This document shows positions 34,037-43,852 of a stretch of 64,000 nt of DNA, in pieces. Within the stretch, counting starts at the first letter, position 1. Each line of letters begins with the position of its first letter. The position numbers were made by a program, and so were the translations under genes. The DNA comes from Paenibacillus taiwanensis DSM 18679. Its GTDB lineage: Bacteria; Bacillota; Bacilli; Paenibacillales; Paenibacillaceae. Location: contig NZ_KE384306.1 in the NCBI RefSeq assembly GCF_000425125.1, positions 1,024,356-1,088,355 on the forward strand, written 5' to 3'. The notes below the pieces were generated by a model. That model ran no database searches. It saw only the letters and a list, made by a program, of their open reading frames with translations, and had not been told where the DNA came from.

Positions 34037-35422
34037 TCAGGCTGATTGCAACTGCTGAACCACTTGTGATGCAAATAAATCCGTAAACAGAAGGCGTCCT
34101 TTTTGATTTACAATCCGTCCTTCCCGCAAACGACGATCCAGCCAATCTGTAATAAAGGATGGCGCGTAACCGCCGAGACTGAATTGTCCACCAAAGGCAA
34201 TTATGTTTTCATAATTGGCCAAGTATTGCTCACGACTAGTATCGGGGTATGATTTTACATATAACCAAAACTGCACATCGTACATGAGGTACGATAATTC
34301 ATCGGCATGGAAGGAAAAATGGCCTTTATCCTCAACAATTTGTGTACAAATGCGACGGATTTGCTGTTCAATCGCCTCTACTTCTGTCACGGCTGCACAC
34401 AGTTCCTCTAGCAAAGGGGAGAATTTGCCGTGGGCGACTTTCTCAAGCGCGGCTTGCTTATCCTCTTCAGCGGTATCATACTCTTCTTCACTCACTAGAC
34501 CCTTAATAAAAGCCTCAAAATTGTCGGCCAGAAAAGTGATCTCATAATCGTCTTCTTGGTCCACATGAATGACTTCAGGCTCGCCATCTTTTCCGCATGC
34601 GCGGTAGTCCAGCATGACCACATCATGACCTGCTGACGGACAATCACAGATCACAACACCAATGTCCGGATATCCCCATTCCTCAATCATAAAGGTGCTG
34701 CCTAAATCACCGCCGAGCGAATAGCTTTTCTCACGTCCAATGCCCATAATACCACTAATAGCAATATGGTCCTCAGCCCATGATGTCGCTTCCTCCGTTG
34801 GAAAGCAGCTCTTGTTTGGAACCCCTCCATTTTGCATCTTCATCAATGTAATATAAGAGTGGGGCAGCTTGTAGCCAAGCTCCTCTTCAATCGATGCAAT
34901 TTGCTCATCCGTTGGCGGTGCGGATTGATAGGCGTTTCTTGCATATTCACTGTTATCCCAAAAATCAGCGAGTGACATGTCCGCAAATGGAAGCTGAGTT
35001 GCTGTCGTTCCTTGCGTGTCCAAGGCTGCTGCTCGCTTGGCAGCCAGACGCCGCTGTTGTTTTTGCTGCTTCTCTGCTTTTTGCAAACTCCAAGATAACA
35101 AGGATTCCGTATGCGGATCATCAGGCTGGAGTTGATCAGCTCTGCGTAAAGCGTGAACCGCATCCTCAAACCGCTTCAAATGATATAAAGCATAGCCTAC
35201 CCGATAGTGCCACAACGGATCGTTCTGGCCAGACGCCGCAACTTGTTCAAATTGATGAAGTCCTTCTTCATATCGTCCCAAGTTGTTAAAGGCTCGACCT
35301 AGACGATTACACGTGTCGTAGTCCCGTTCTGCATCAGGAACTTCTAACAGCGCATCGATAATTTGTTGATGGTTGTCTTCTTCATGCCATTGGTCTAATT
35401 GTTCAATTCGTAAGGAATTCAT
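34037..35422 (-). CDS. TPR + SMI1/KNR4 (SUKH) domain protein
   Basis: A 461-residue cytosolic protein. Two or three TPR repeats fill about 1-110 (LGRAFNNLGRYEEGLHQFEQ, VGYALYHLKRFEDAVHALRR), followed by a KRAAA-rich linker. A SMI1/KNR4 (SUKH) domain covers about 160-310, with TDEQIASIEEELGYKLPHSY and ITLMKMQNGG. SUKH domains are widespread immunity or regulatory modules (family knowledge); no partner toxin is visible. ATG 35422 is preferred over 35440 because of the GGGGGT site. The 150-residue C-terminal part is unassigned. Confidence 0.85.
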   Translation of the reverse strand: MNSLRIEQLDQWHEEDNHQQIIDALLEVPDAERDYDTCNRLGRAFNNLGRYEEGLHQFEQVAASGQNDPLWHYRVGYALYHLKRFEDAVHALRRADQLQPDDPHTESLLSWSLQKAEKQQKQQRRLAAKRAAALDTQGTTATQLPFADMSLADFWDNSEYARNAYQSAPPTDEQIASIEEELGYKLPHSYITLMKMQNGGVPNKSCFPTEEATSWAEDHIAISGIMGIGREKSYSLGGDLGSTFMIEEWGYPDIGVVICDCPSAGHDVVMLDYRACGKDGEPEVIHVDQEDDYEITFLADNFEAFIKGLVSEEEYDTAEEDKQAALEKVAHGKFSPLLEELCAAVTEVEAIEQQIRRICTQIVEDKGHFSFHADELSYLMYDVQFWLYVKSYPDTSREQYLANYENIIAFGGQFSLGGYAPSFITDWLDRRLREGRIVNQKGRLLFTDLFASQVVQQLQSA

Positions 35423-35470
35423 AGCGACCCCCGTTATCATTATATTAAAAATTATAAAGCGTACGTTGAT

Positions 35471-35932
35471 TTAAATCGACGGTAGCCATGCCGAACCACC
35501 GCCTGCGATCGTTAATAGGGCGCCGCCCGCAACGATTCGTTTGTGCTTTTTATCTAATGGCAGTTCACCAAGCATCATCGGCAGCATCCATGTAAATGCA
35601 AACAGTGCGAAGGCCCCCTGCACAACTCCCCCAAGCACCAAACTTTTGGCATGCATCAGGTAAACCTCATGGGAAACTGGAGGCGTAAAGGCCAATGTGC
35701 CGCTGACTCGTACGTTTCTGTATATAAGGACCATGTACACAATTAAAGTGAGCAATGTAAAAAGGACTGTAAGTATAAACTTGATCATGTCGAGTGTAAA
35801 CCTGGCTTTGTTGGGCTTGGCTGGTGACCATCCAATTAAAGAAAAGACAAAACCGATAAAAACGATGCCGCCTACAAATACAACTTGCAGCACATTGAGA
35901 ACAGCACCCGCCATTAATAGCAAAAACGTCAT
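35471..35932 (-). CDS. Small integral membrane protein
   Basis: A 153-residue protein with four probable membrane helices (residues about 4-28, 50-72, 95-118, 130-150). The short basic loop LPLDKKHKRIVAGG precedes the last helix. No family recognised. ATG 35932 is chosen because GGAGG is 5 nt upstream; a longer open frame to 36031 has no signal. It lies 48 bp upstream of the TPR/SMI1 gene in the same direction and may be cotranscribed. Confidence 0.65.
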   Translation of the reverse strand: MTFLLLMAGAVLNVLQVVFVGGIVFIGFVFSLIGWSPAKPNKARFTLDMIKFILTVLFTLLTLIVYMVLIYRNVRVSGTLAFTPPVSHEVYLMHAKSLVLGGVVQGAFALFAFTWMLPMMLGELPLDKKHKRIVAGGALLTIAGGGSAWLPSI

Positions 35933-36110
35933 CATTTCCTCCAAGTAGATAGGATGTATAGAAATAGTAACATTAATAAATGTTGATGTATATGAAGAAG
36001 AGAGTAAGTATTCATAGTAGCATATTGCCATTTAGCTACCCTATTATATAACATAAACTGTAAGGACAAGGACGACTAAAGGAAAAAATATAAAGAAGGT
36101 AGTGAAACAT

Positions 36111-36878
36111 ATGACTAATCAACCTACGCACGCTATGCAATTAAGAAATGAAAGTATATTTTCGCATGTCATCACTGATTTTTGGCAGAGTTCCTTTCAG
36201 AGCAGCCGCATTTTATATGCAGATGACTTATTTACGATTGCGATCGATCCAGATTTAAGTGAAGACCGTCGTGTTGTCGTACTGGAAACTGTTGACGGAA
36301 AAGTGAAGGCAGTTTTGACGCCAGCAATGGCAGCTAAAGCTGAACTTACTCCACAACCAGAACTGACGGCTGCTATTTTTCGAAAAAAATTGAGTGAAGC
36401 GGGAATTATGCTGCATGGTGCAGATTATTTATTTTACTTTACAGAGGAAGATAAGCGCATCCTAGAGCAGGAGATCGTGGAGGCTGATTTACGCCAACTG
36501 ACAGCACAAGATGACGCGGTATTTTCTGCATTCCAAAGTGCTGCTTCAGAACAAGATTTGGATGATGCCTACGTGGAATTGGATCACTGGGCGGTGTTTG
36601 GCTCATTTGACCAGCAGCATTTGGTTTGCGCCGCTAGCATGTATCCTTGGGAACAATCAAAATTTGCAGATATTGGTGTATTAACACTTGCAGCACATCG
36701 AGGGAAAGGACATGCCCGCAATGTGGTGCGTTCCATAAGCAGGTATGCGTATAAACAAGGATATGTTCCCCAGTACCGGTGCCAACTTGATAACTATGCA
36801 TCTACGTCACTAGCCAAAGCAGCAGGCTTAACGTTATTCGGAAAGTGGGAAGTCATTTCACCCGTATCGACGAACTAA
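36111..36878 (+). CDS. GNAT-family acetyltransferase
   Basis: A 255-residue protein. The N-terminal 130 residues are of unknown type; the C-terminal part is a GNAT domain with ADIGVLTLAAHRGKGHARNV as acetyl-CoA motif and the C-terminal pattern YRCQLDNYASTSLAKAAGLT, as in GNAT enzymes of the GCN5/FR47-like group. Substrate unknown. ATG 36111 is preferred to GTG 36102, which lies too close to AAGG. A terminator follows. Confidence 0.85.
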   Translation: MTNQPTHAMQLRNESIFSHVITDFWQSSFQSSRILYADDLFTIAIDPDLSEDRRVVVLETVDGKVKAVLTPAMAAKAELTPQPELTAAIFRKKLSEAGIMLHGADYLFYFTEEDKRILEQEIVEADLRQLTAQDDAVFSAFQSAASEQDLDDAYVELDHWAVFGSFDQQHLVCAASMYPWEQSKFADIGVLTLAAHRGKGHARNVVRSISRYAYKQGYVPQYRCQLDNYASTSLAKAAGLTLFGKWEVISPVSTN

Positions 36879-36938
36879 TGGTTGGACTCGCATCACGTTC
36901 TCTTATATTTATCCAAACATAGATGTGCTTTACGCCCA

Positions 36939-36973
36939 TGCAATCGCATCATAATGCGGTTGCATTTGTATTT
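36939..36973 (+). terminator. Rho-independent terminator
   Basis: A 10-bp stem TGCAATCGCA / TGCGGTTGCA (one G-U pair) with a 6-nt loop, then TTTGTATTTT. Confidence 0.85.
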
Positions 36974-37069
36974 TATATTCAAGTGCAGAGAATGAGCGAA
37001 GAGTAATTAGGGTTCAAATGAACTTTTGTGACTTATACGTTCTCTTATCTATAGAAAAGGGGAGTGAAC

Positions 37070-37633
37070 ATGAACGTAAGCCATCTTGTCAGACAAGCGC
37101 AAACAGGCAACAAGGAAGCTTTATTACAACTCATCATGGCTGACCACAATGCTTATTATCGCCTTGCGTACAGCTACATGGGTAACGAGCATGATGCTAT
37201 GGATGCGATGGAAGATATGATCGTTGTACTCTATGAGAAAATTGATCAGTTGCAGAAGAAAGAAGCGTTCTATAGCTGGAGCAAAACGATTCTTGTTAAT
37301 CGGTGCAAAACATTACTCCGTAAAAAGGATAGCTTGCTTCCATTAGAAGACCAGCTAGCAACATCTGCTGCTGTACTAACAGATCATAATCCATATCGCG
37401 ACACCGAGTCTGAGATGGACATGCAGGTGCTGCTATCTCATCTGAGTGCACAGCAGCGAGAAGCGATCGAACTTCGTTATGTTCACGATCTTCCGTATCA
37501 GACCATAGCGGATATGACCGGCGCGCCGCTTGGAACCATCAAATCCAGAATCTTTCAGGGTATACAAAAACTAAAAATGATGATCGGAGGTGATCGTTAT
37601 GACAACGATCGAGGAGAAATTACAGGAGCATAA
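37070..37633 (+). CDS. RNA polymerase sigma-70 family factor (SigV/ECF-like)
   Basis: A 187-residue ECF sigma factor: region 2 at about 10-80 (YRLAYSYMGNEHDAMDAMED) and region 4 at about 115-175 (QREAIELRYVHDLPYQTIAD, GTIKSRIFQG). ATG 37070 follows AAGGGGAG. It overlaps the next gene by 35 bp, which encodes a DUF4179-type membrane protein, so this is the second coupled sigma/anti-sigma pair in the window. Confidence 0.93.
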   Translation: MNVSHLVRQAQTGNKEALLQLIMADHNAYYRLAYSYMGNEHDAMDAMEDMIVVLYEKIDQLQKKEAFYSWSKTILVNRCKTLLRKKDSLLPLEDQLATSAAVLTDHNPYRDTESEMDMQVLLSHLSAQQREAIELRYVHDLPYQTIADMTGAPLGTIKSRIFQGIQKLKMMIGGDRYDNDRGEITGA

Positions 37634-38894
37634 AGAAAGCTTGAATAACGTTCAGGCTCCATCAGACCTTGAGGACAGACTTCGAGATGCACTTCACAAT
37701 GTTCCAGTCATAAAAAGAAACCGCAGCAAAGCCCGCGCATGGGTCGCATCCGTTGCCGCAGCTTTTATTCTTATCGTTGGCGTATATGAGTATCCGGCCT
37801 TAGCTTATTATGGAAGCAAGCTGTTTGGAAGTGTCAGCTTGAATTCTCTCAGCTTTGCTGAAATGATGAATCAGGAACTCGGACAAAAAGTAAATAAAAG
37901 CACGACGTTCAAAGACGGAACCGTCCTTACTATTAATGGCGTGATTGCAGACGACAATGTATTCCGCATGTATTACACAATTGATCGGCCAACAGGCACT
38001 GAATATACAGATCATGATTTTGTGCGTTATAGCTTTTTTCAGCTGCAAGGGTTCTTGACTAATTCCAAACCGCTTGGAGGAGGGGGGAGCCCAGGTAAAA
38101 ACAAGAGCCAGTTCGTTGGAGACATGGATTTCGAACCAGTCAGTCCATTTTCACGAACATTAACCCTTACATTCAATGAATGGCTTGACAATGGGGAAAA
38201 GATATCCTATCCACTTTCCTTCGAGTTTGAAGCGAACAAAGCAATGAAGAGTGTCATTAAAGAGGATCTATCCGAATCTATCGCTGTTGATAAAGGGACT
38301 ATTCATTATGACTCCATTACTGCCTCACCCACTTCAACTATCGTGAAGGGGCACTATGAACTAGAGGAATACCCGAGATTTTCAGGTGAAACCAAGCTTT
38401 ATGTGAATGGGGTGGAAGTAGGGAGAACTAGAGCAGGGGGAAGTAATCCGGACTTCCAACTTAAATTTGACCCATTCCCTACAGACCATATTGAATCCCT
38501 TGAGCTTGAACTGGTCAATTTTGAAGGATATCATAATATACAAGAACCTATCTCGCTCGCGACACCGTCTGATCGTTCCATTAGAGTGGGGGATGAAAAG
38601 TTCTGGATTCGCAGTGTTGCCCAAACGGCTACAGGCTATGATGTTGTCATTGCGAGAAAACAGTTTACGTTCTTGGATACAGAAACTTTATCCGTACAGG
38701 CCGGCGGCAAAGTCATTCCTGTATCGTCGATTTCTGATGAACGACAATGGGATTTGAAAAACGGTAACATTCTCTGGGAGCAAACCTATTCGTTTATCAC
38801 GACAGACAAGCCGGAATTTCTGCTGGTAGAGGGGTACCAATATATGAAGACCTATAAGAAGAAAATATCGATTCCAGTAAATTATAACAAATAA
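37599..38894 (+). CDS. DUF4179-type membrane anti-sigma protein
   Basis: A 431-residue protein. The cytoplasmic part (1-45) is followed by one membrane segment (about 47-67) and a large outer domain that starts ALAYYGSKLFGSVSLNSLSF, the DUF4179 type found next to ECF sigma genes in Bacillota. Such proteins are thought to hold the sigma factor at the membrane until stress (family knowledge). ATG 37599 is chosen: GGAGGTGATC, a full anti-SD match, is just upstream. It overlaps the sigma gene by 35 bp. Confidence 0.88.
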   Translation: MTTIEEKLQEHKESLNNVQAPSDLEDRLRDALHNVPVIKRNRSKARAWVASVAAAFILIVGVYEYPALAYYGSKLFGSVSLNSLSFAEMMNQELGQKVNKSTTFKDGTVLTINGVIADDNVFRMYYTIDRPTGTEYTDHDFVRYSFFQLQGFLTNSKPLGGGGSPGKNKSQFVGDMDFEPVSPFSRTLTLTFNEWLDNGEKISYPLSFEFEANKAMKSVIKEDLSESIAVDKGTIHYDSITASPTSTIVKGHYELEEYPRFSGETKLYVNGVEVGRTRAGGSNPDFQLKFDPFPTDHIESLELELVNFEGYHNIQEPISLATPSDRSIRVGDEKFWIRSVAQTATGYDVVIARKQFTFLDTETLSVQAGGKVIPVSSISDERQWDLKNGNILWEQTYSFITTDKPEFLLVEGYQYMKTYKKKISIPVNYNK

Positions 38895-39055
38895 AATCAA
38901 GTGTTTGTTATATAAACTTCGTCTACGTTTATCATTAAGTTACTAGAATAAGCAGAAGCTGCTGCTACTTGAATGGAAAGAATAGAGAAGCCTTGTCTAT
39001 TTTTCGTAACTGTTATATAATTTCCATAATTACTTATGAAAGAGAGTGATTTCCT

Positions 39056-39109
39056 ATGACAGTCAGCTCTGCTTACCCATCCTTAAATTTAGAGGTACGG
39101 AAGGTTTAA
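39056..39109 (+). CDS. Possible 17-aa leader peptide
   Basis: A short open frame beginning MTVSSAYPSL in front of the methyltransferase gene. Its last codons form one arm of a perfect 9-bp hairpin whose other arm lies just before the ribosome site of the next gene. That layout is reminiscent of translational attenuation leaders (as for erm genes), but the leader ribosome site is weak and the hairpin does not itself cover the ribosome site at 39139. Speculative. Confidence 0.3.
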   Translation: MTVSSAYPSLNLEVRKV

Positions 39110-39130
39110 TTGAATTAGGGTCTTCCGTAC
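39095..39130 (+). promoter_or_regulatory. Hairpin before the methyltransferase ribosome site
   Basis: Perfect 9-bp inverted repeat GTACGGAAG (39095-39103) / CTTCCGTAC (39122-39130) with an 18-nt loop. It ends 8 bp before GGAGG of the methyltransferase gene and has no T-run after it, so it is not a terminator; a regulatory mRNA fold or operator is possible. Confidence 0.5.
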
Positions 39131-39153
39131 ATACAAACGGAGGAAATTATTTT

Positions 39154-39912
39154 ATGTTTAGTTATTACAGCACACTTTGTACAGAAGTTTATGACCTCAC
39201 CAAACCTGTAGGCTGCTCTTTAAATGGAGATATCGAGTATTATCAAGAACGACTAAAGACTTGTCAGGGGCGTATTTTAGAAGCAGCTGTTGGATCTGGA
39301 CGCTTTTTAATACCACTTCTTGAAGCAGGGTTTACAGTCGATGGCATCGACTATTCACCTGAGATGCTGCATTCTTGTCGCACACGTTGTGAGGAAAGAG
39401 GCTTCAAGCCTCATTTGTACGAAGCGGAATTACAAAGCTTTTCATTGCCATTTACTTATGAGGCGATCATTATTCCTACGGGTTCCTTTTGCTTGCTCGA
39501 CAAGCGACAGGATTCTATTGACGCGTTGACATGCTTTTATGACCATCTCGTTTCTGGAGGGCGCTTAATTGTTGATCTTCAATTGCCTAGCGATTGGAAG
39601 ACAGGCGAAATTACAACTTCCACTTTTGCTCTGCCTAATGGAGATGGGATTACGATGGAGAACAAATCCATTGAAATGGATTGGCTCAATCAATTTACAG
39701 TATCGTATATCAAGTATGAAAAATGGCGTCAAGGACGTTTGATTGAAACGGAGATGCAGCGATTTGCCCTTCGTTGGTACGGAGTCGAGGAATTTAAACT
39801 TATTTTAGAGCGTATCGGGTTCTCGGATGTGACATGTTCTGCTGATTATGTGTATGGCAAACAACCCACACAAGCGGATCAGATTATTACATTTGAGGCG
39901 ATAAGAAAGTAA
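39154..39912 (+). CDS. Class I SAM-dependent methyltransferase
   Basis: A 252-residue Rossmann methyltransferase. SAM motif I is ILEAAVGSGRFLIPLLEAGF at about residues 46-65 and motif II VDGIDYSPEMLHSCR; the acidic loop and motif IV IIIPTGSFCLL follow. Starts MFSYYSTLCTEVYDLTKPVG, the conserved opening of a small-molecule methyltransferase group. Substrate unknown. ATG 39154 follows GGAGG by 10 nt; the longer frame from 39046 includes the presumed leader. It ends at a strong terminator. Confidence 0.88.
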   Translation: MFSYYSTLCTEVYDLTKPVGCSLNGDIEYYQERLKTCQGRILEAAVGSGRFLIPLLEAGFTVDGIDYSPEMLHSCRTRCEERGFKPHLYEAELQSFSLPFTYEAIIIPTGSFCLLDKRQDSIDALTCFYDHLVSGGRLIVDLQLPSDWKTGEITTSTFALPNGDGITMENKSIEMDWLNQFTVSYIKYEKWRQGRLIETEMQRFALRWYGVEEFKLILERIGFSDVTCSADYVYGKQPTQADQIITFEAIRK

Positions 39913-39921
39913 TAATACCAC

Positions 39922-39955
39922 AAGCTGTTGTCCTATGTGACAACAGCTTTTTTTA
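39922..39955 (+). terminator. Rho-independent terminator
   Basis: An 11-bp stem AAGCTGTTGTC / GACAACAGCTT with a 6-nt loop and a run of seven T residues. Confidence 0.95.
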
Positions 39956-40137
39956 TGTTGCAAGACGTGATCCGTTTTCGATCCTTAACGCTCTTCTGAG
40001 GAGCGCTTATGATAGCTCGTTTCTTAGTTTAGGTAGCCTTGACTTGGCATTATTGGCTTTGGGATATATTATGATATATTCATGTAAAGGCGAGCTGAAT
40101 GGGTCACAAAACTAAAAATTAAAGGGCGTGCAAATAA

Positions 40138-40845
40138 ATGAATCTGGACATGGTCATGCAAGAGCTTGAATCACTTGGCAAAGAACGGACGAAAAAGATA
40201 TATCAATCCAATGGCGCACAAGAACCGTTATTTGGTGTAGCTACAGGCCAGATGAAGCCGATTTTTAAAAAGATCAAGCATAATCAACCATTAGCAGAAG
40301 AGCTTTATGCAACCGGGAATTATGATGCAATGTACTTTGCTGGCGTTATTGCCGATCCTAAAGTGATGTCGGAGGCGGATTTTGACCGCTGGATCGATAA
40401 AGCTTATTTCTATATGATATCCGACTATGTAGTAGCCGTAACCTTAGCAGAAACGGACATCGGCCAAGCAGTGGCTGATAAATGGATTCAAAGTGGGGAA
40501 GAACTCAAAATGTCGGCGGGCTGGAGCTGTTATTGCTGGATGCTCGGGAACCGCCCAGATCGTGCATTTTCAAAAGAGAAGATAGCGAATATGCTGGAAC
40601 TTGTCAAAGATACGATTCATGATGCCCCTGAGCGCACAAAGCACGCGATGAACCAATTTATATACACCGTGGGCATATCCTATTTGCCTCTTCATGAAAA
40701 AGCCGTTGAGATTGCACAAGAAGTGGGACAGGTGGAAGTGAATCGTCATACTGGCAAGAGCAAATTCCTCAATGCAGCTGACACGATTCAAAAGGCGATA
40801 GCTAAAAACCAGCTCGGTTTCAAACGAAAGTATGTAAGGTGTTAG
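40138..40845 (+). CDS. AlkD-like DNA alkylation repair protein
   Basis: A 235-residue all-helical protein of the HEAT-repeat DNA glycosylase superfamily (AlkC/AlkD). Visible segments include LFGVATGQMKPIFKKIKHNQ at the start, then paired helices with ELYATGNYDAMYFAGVIAD. Enzymes of this group excise alkylated bases such as 3-methyladenine (family knowledge), but several subfamilies bind DNA without glycosylase activity. The start ATG follows AAAGGGCG. It appears to be a single-gene unit. Confidence 0.82.
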   Translation: MNLDMVMQELESLGKERTKKIYQSNGAQEPLFGVATGQMKPIFKKIKHNQPLAEELYATGNYDAMYFAGVIADPKVMSEADFDRWIDKAYFYMISDYVVAVTLAETDIGQAVADKWIQSGEELKMSAGWSCYCWMLGNRPDRAFSKEKIANMLELVKDTIHDAPERTKHAMNQFIYTVGISYLPLHEKAVEIAQEVGQVEVNRHTGKSKFLNAADTIQKAIAKNQLGFKRKYVRC

Positions 40846-41059
40846 GCCTTAAGGAGTAACGATTAAAATAGTATTATATGTTAATAAACCCAAAATATCT
40901 TAATTGTCTCCATCAATAAAAGATAATACAATGAGAGCAGTTTAGATCAAGGTAGGAGAGCACTCCTATATGACATGCCGGTGCCTGCTAAATGACTGAA
41001 TGGTTTTGCAGCTTATCCAAAATAACAGCTAACACTAGCGGGGGGAACAGAAAACTGCA

Positions 41060-42460
41060 ATGGAAAACAAAGGGTTAAAGAGGGGCCTCGAGGCCCGGCA
41101 TATTCAGATGATTGCTTTAGGTGGTACGATCGGTGTTGGATTATTTATGGGTTCAGCAAGTACAATCAAATGGACAGGACCGTCCGTAATGCTTGCGTAT
41201 GCGATTGTCGGGATTTTTATCTTTTTTATTATGCGTGCAATGGGTGAAATGTTGTACGTAGAGCCAAGCACAGGGTCCTTTGCAACCTTCGGCCATAAGT
41301 ACATTCATCCTTTGGCCGGTTATATGACGGCTTGGAGCAACTGGTTTCAGTGGGTCATAGTTGGCATGGCGGAAATTATAGCTGTGGGCACTTACATGAA
41401 ATATTGGTTTCCAGATTTGCCAGCCTGGATTCCAGGAATTATTGCTATGGTCATTCTAGGTGCAGCGAACCTGTTTTCCGTTAAATCGTTTGGTGAATTT
41501 GAATTTTGGTTTGCGATGATCAAAATCGTAACGATTGTGTTAATGATTATTGCAGGAATCGGACTCATCTTCTTTGGAATTGGCAACGGAGGCAATGCAA
41601 TTGGTTTAGCTAACCTGTGGGAGCATGGCGGCTTCTTTACGGGGGGCTGGACAGGATTTTTCTTTGCACTCTCGTTAGTTATCGGCGCTTATCAAGGTGT
41701 TGAACTGATCGGAATTACAGCTGGCGAAGCCAAAAATCCGCAGCAAACATTAACAAAAGCGACCCAAAGTATTATTTGGCGTATTTTGATCTTCTATGTG
41801 GGTGCGATTTTTGTTATTGTGACGGTGTACCCGTGGGACCAGCTACAAGAAATCGGCAGCCCGTTTGTGGCCACATTTGCAAAAATCGGCATTACCGCAG
41901 CGGCTGGTTTGATCAACTTTGTTGTGATCACATCTGCTATGTCAGGGTGCAATAGTGGAATATATAGTGCAGGACGTATGCTGTATACTCTAGGCGTAAA
42001 TGGACAGGCCCCTAAAATATTTACAAAAATATCGCACAATGGTGTACCTCTGTTGGGTACGATTGGTGTGCTAGTAGGGTTGGGTGTAGGTGTCGTATTA
42101 AGTTATATTGCACCGGAAAATCTGTTTGTGCATGTATATAGCGCGAGTGTACTGCCTGGCATGGTTCCGTGGTTTGTGATTTTAATTAGTCAAATCAACT
42201 TCAGGAAAGTAAAAGGCAGCGAATTGGATCAGCATCCTTTTAAAATGCCATTTGCCCCGTTTACGAACTATGTCACGATTGCCTTTTTACTTATGGTATT
42301 AGTCGGAATGTGGCTAAATGATGATACACGGATGTCGCTTATTACGGGAATTATTTTTCTAGCTGTTGTTGTGATCAGCTTTTACGCTTTTGGTGTGAGT
42401 AAGGCAGTTCCATTAAGTGAGCAATCCGATAATGAAAATAGAGATGAATTAAAAAGGTAA
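41060..42460 (+). CDS. Amino-acid permease (APC superfamily)
   Basis: A 466-residue transporter with 12 membrane helices. It begins [21 protein letters not shown], the amino-acid transporter signature of the AAT family, and carries [14 protein letters not shown] and [17 protein letters not shown], both conserved in proton-driven permeases such as CycA/AapA for D-Ala, D-Ser and Gly. The substrate cannot be fixed from sequence alone. A terminator closes it. Confidence 0.93.
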   Translation: MENKGLKRGLEARHIQMIALGGTIGVGLFMGSASTIKWTGPSVMLAYAIVGIFIFFIMRAMGEMLYVEPSTGSFATFGHKYIHPLAGYMTAWSNWFQWVIVGMAEIIAVGTYMKYWFPDLPAWIPGIIAMVILGAANLFSVKSFGEFEFWFAMIKIVTIVLMIIAGIGLIFFGIGNGGNAIGLANLWEHGGFFTGGWTGFFFALSLVIGAYQGVELIGITAGEAKNPQQTLTKATQSIIWRILIFYVGAIFVIVTVYPWDQLQEIGSPFVATFAKIGITAAAGLINFVVITSAMSGCNSGIYSAGRMLYTLGVNGQAPKIFTKISHNGVPLLGTIGVLVGLGVGVVLSYIAPENLFVHVYSASVLPGMVPWFVILISQINFRKVKGSELDQHPFKMPFAPFTNYVTIAFLLMVLVGMWLNDDTRMSLITGIIFLAVVVISFYAFGVSKAVPLSEQSDNENRDELKR

Positions 42461-42474
42461 TTATATCAAATGTG

Positions 42475-42510
42475 AACCACTCCTGTCAGTGAGGAGTGGT
42501 TTTGTTTTTA
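42475..42510 (+). terminator. Rho-independent terminator
   Basis: A 9-bp stem AACCACTCC / GGAGTGGTT with a 9-nt loop, followed by TTGTTTTT. Confidence 0.92.
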
Positions 42511-42637
42511 GGCCCCGAAAAAGCCTCTTTAGCTTTAAATTTTGACCACTTGGAGCAAAAGCATTTCTTAATTCCTGAACCACCGCTTAGATTAAGGTAT
42601 ACAAAGGATACGAAGCGAAAGGTGGTTTAGCTTCCAT

Positions 42638-43819
42638 ATGAAAATAGCTATCAAAATCGTAGTTTGTGTGCTCATCTTGGCGGGCATTGGGCTTGGCACG
42701 TTAGCCTACATGAATAAGCCAATCTCAAAAGAGATCGTTAACGAGAAAATTGAAAAACATTTAGCAGATATCGTCACACAACATGATTCGTTATCGAGCG
42801 CTTTACTGACTATTTACTCCAAGCAAACGGGTTACTTTGCACAATTTGCAGTAGGCACAAAAAATCATACTACTGACCAGCCTGTTCAAATCGATAGCCC
42901 TTATCATGCAGCCAGCATCGGGAAAACAATGTGCGCAGCTATTTTCGGCATGTTGGTCCAAGAAGGTCGCATCAGCTATGACGACAAAATCACATTATGG
43001 CTGGATGAGAGCCTGCTTGATGGCTTGTTTGTGGTCGATGGCGTGAACTATGCAGATCAAGTCACGATTCGACAGTTGCTCAGTCATACATCAGGAATCG
43101 GAGACTATTTTGAAGGGCCGGTCACAAGCGGGCAGCCGATGATTGACCTCATAACATCGAACCCCAACCGTTCATTTAAGCCGCAGCAGTTGCTTGCGTT
43201 TACCCGGGATTATCAGCAATCTGTTGGCAAGCCAGGCCAGCAATTTTATTATTCGGATACCGGATATATATTGCTTGGTCTTATATTGGAGGCGCTTGAG
43301 CAGAAGCCATATGCTGACATTTTACAAGACAAAATATTTAAACCTTTGGGTATGAAAAATAGCTATTTCATGTCTAACTATGATCAACCTGCGAATATAC
43401 TCGGTATTTATGTACATGGCATCGATCTGAGCGACAAACGTGCCTTGTCAGTTGACTGGGCAGGGGGTGGGGTCGTTACTACAATGAGTGACCTGTTAAC
43501 GTTTATGCGGGCGCTTGAGGAGAGGACCTTACTGTCTGATGAAGTTTATAAGCAGATGACAGCTTTTACGCACCATTATGAGAAAGGGATTACCTACGGT
43601 ATGGGCATGATGTATTTTGATTTTAGTGAGCTGTCTTTTTTATTAGGCTCCATGTCTGATTTGTATGGTGGGGTAGGATCAACTGGCACCTATGCCTTAT
43701 ATGACAAGGCGAAGGATACGTACTTTATCGCCAACTTTGGCTCCCTTGATTTTACGCAGAAAGGATTAGAACAATTAATAAACATAAGGATGATATATGA
43801 TAGGATGATAATAGAATAA
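42638..43819 (+). CDS. Serine hydrolase of the beta-lactamase/DD-peptidase class
   Basis: A 393-residue protein with an N-terminal membrane anchor or signal (residues 4-24). The class C-type fold shows SIGK as the SxxK nucleophile motif (about residue 95) and YSDTGY as the YxN-type motif (Asp in place of Asn, which occurs in this family). LLSHTSGIGDY is a further conserved block. It probably acts on D-amino-acid peptides or esters outside the membrane. A LytTR regulator and DUF3021 membrane protein follow at close spacing. Confidence 0.88.
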   Translation: MKIAIKIVVCVLILAGIGLGTLAYMNKPISKEIVNEKIEKHLADIVTQHDSLSSALLTIYSKQTGYFAQFAVGTKNHTTDQPVQIDSPYHAASIGKTMCAAIFGMLVQEGRISYDDKITLWLDESLLDGLFVVDGVNYADQVTIRQLLSHTSGIGDYFEGPVTSGQPMIDLITSNPNRSFKPQQLLAFTRDYQQSVGKPGQQFYYSDTGYILLGLILEALEQKPYADILQDKIFKPLGMKNSYFMSNYDQPANILGIYVHGIDLSDKRALSVDWAGGGVVTTMSDLLTFMRALEERTLLSDEVYKQMTAFTHHYEKGITYGMGMMYFDFSELSFLLGSMSDLYGGVGSTGTYALYDKAKDTYFIANFGSLDFTQKGLEQLINIRMIYDRMIIE

Positions 43820-43852
43820 CTAAACTATACGTTGTCATTTAGGAGACACAGC

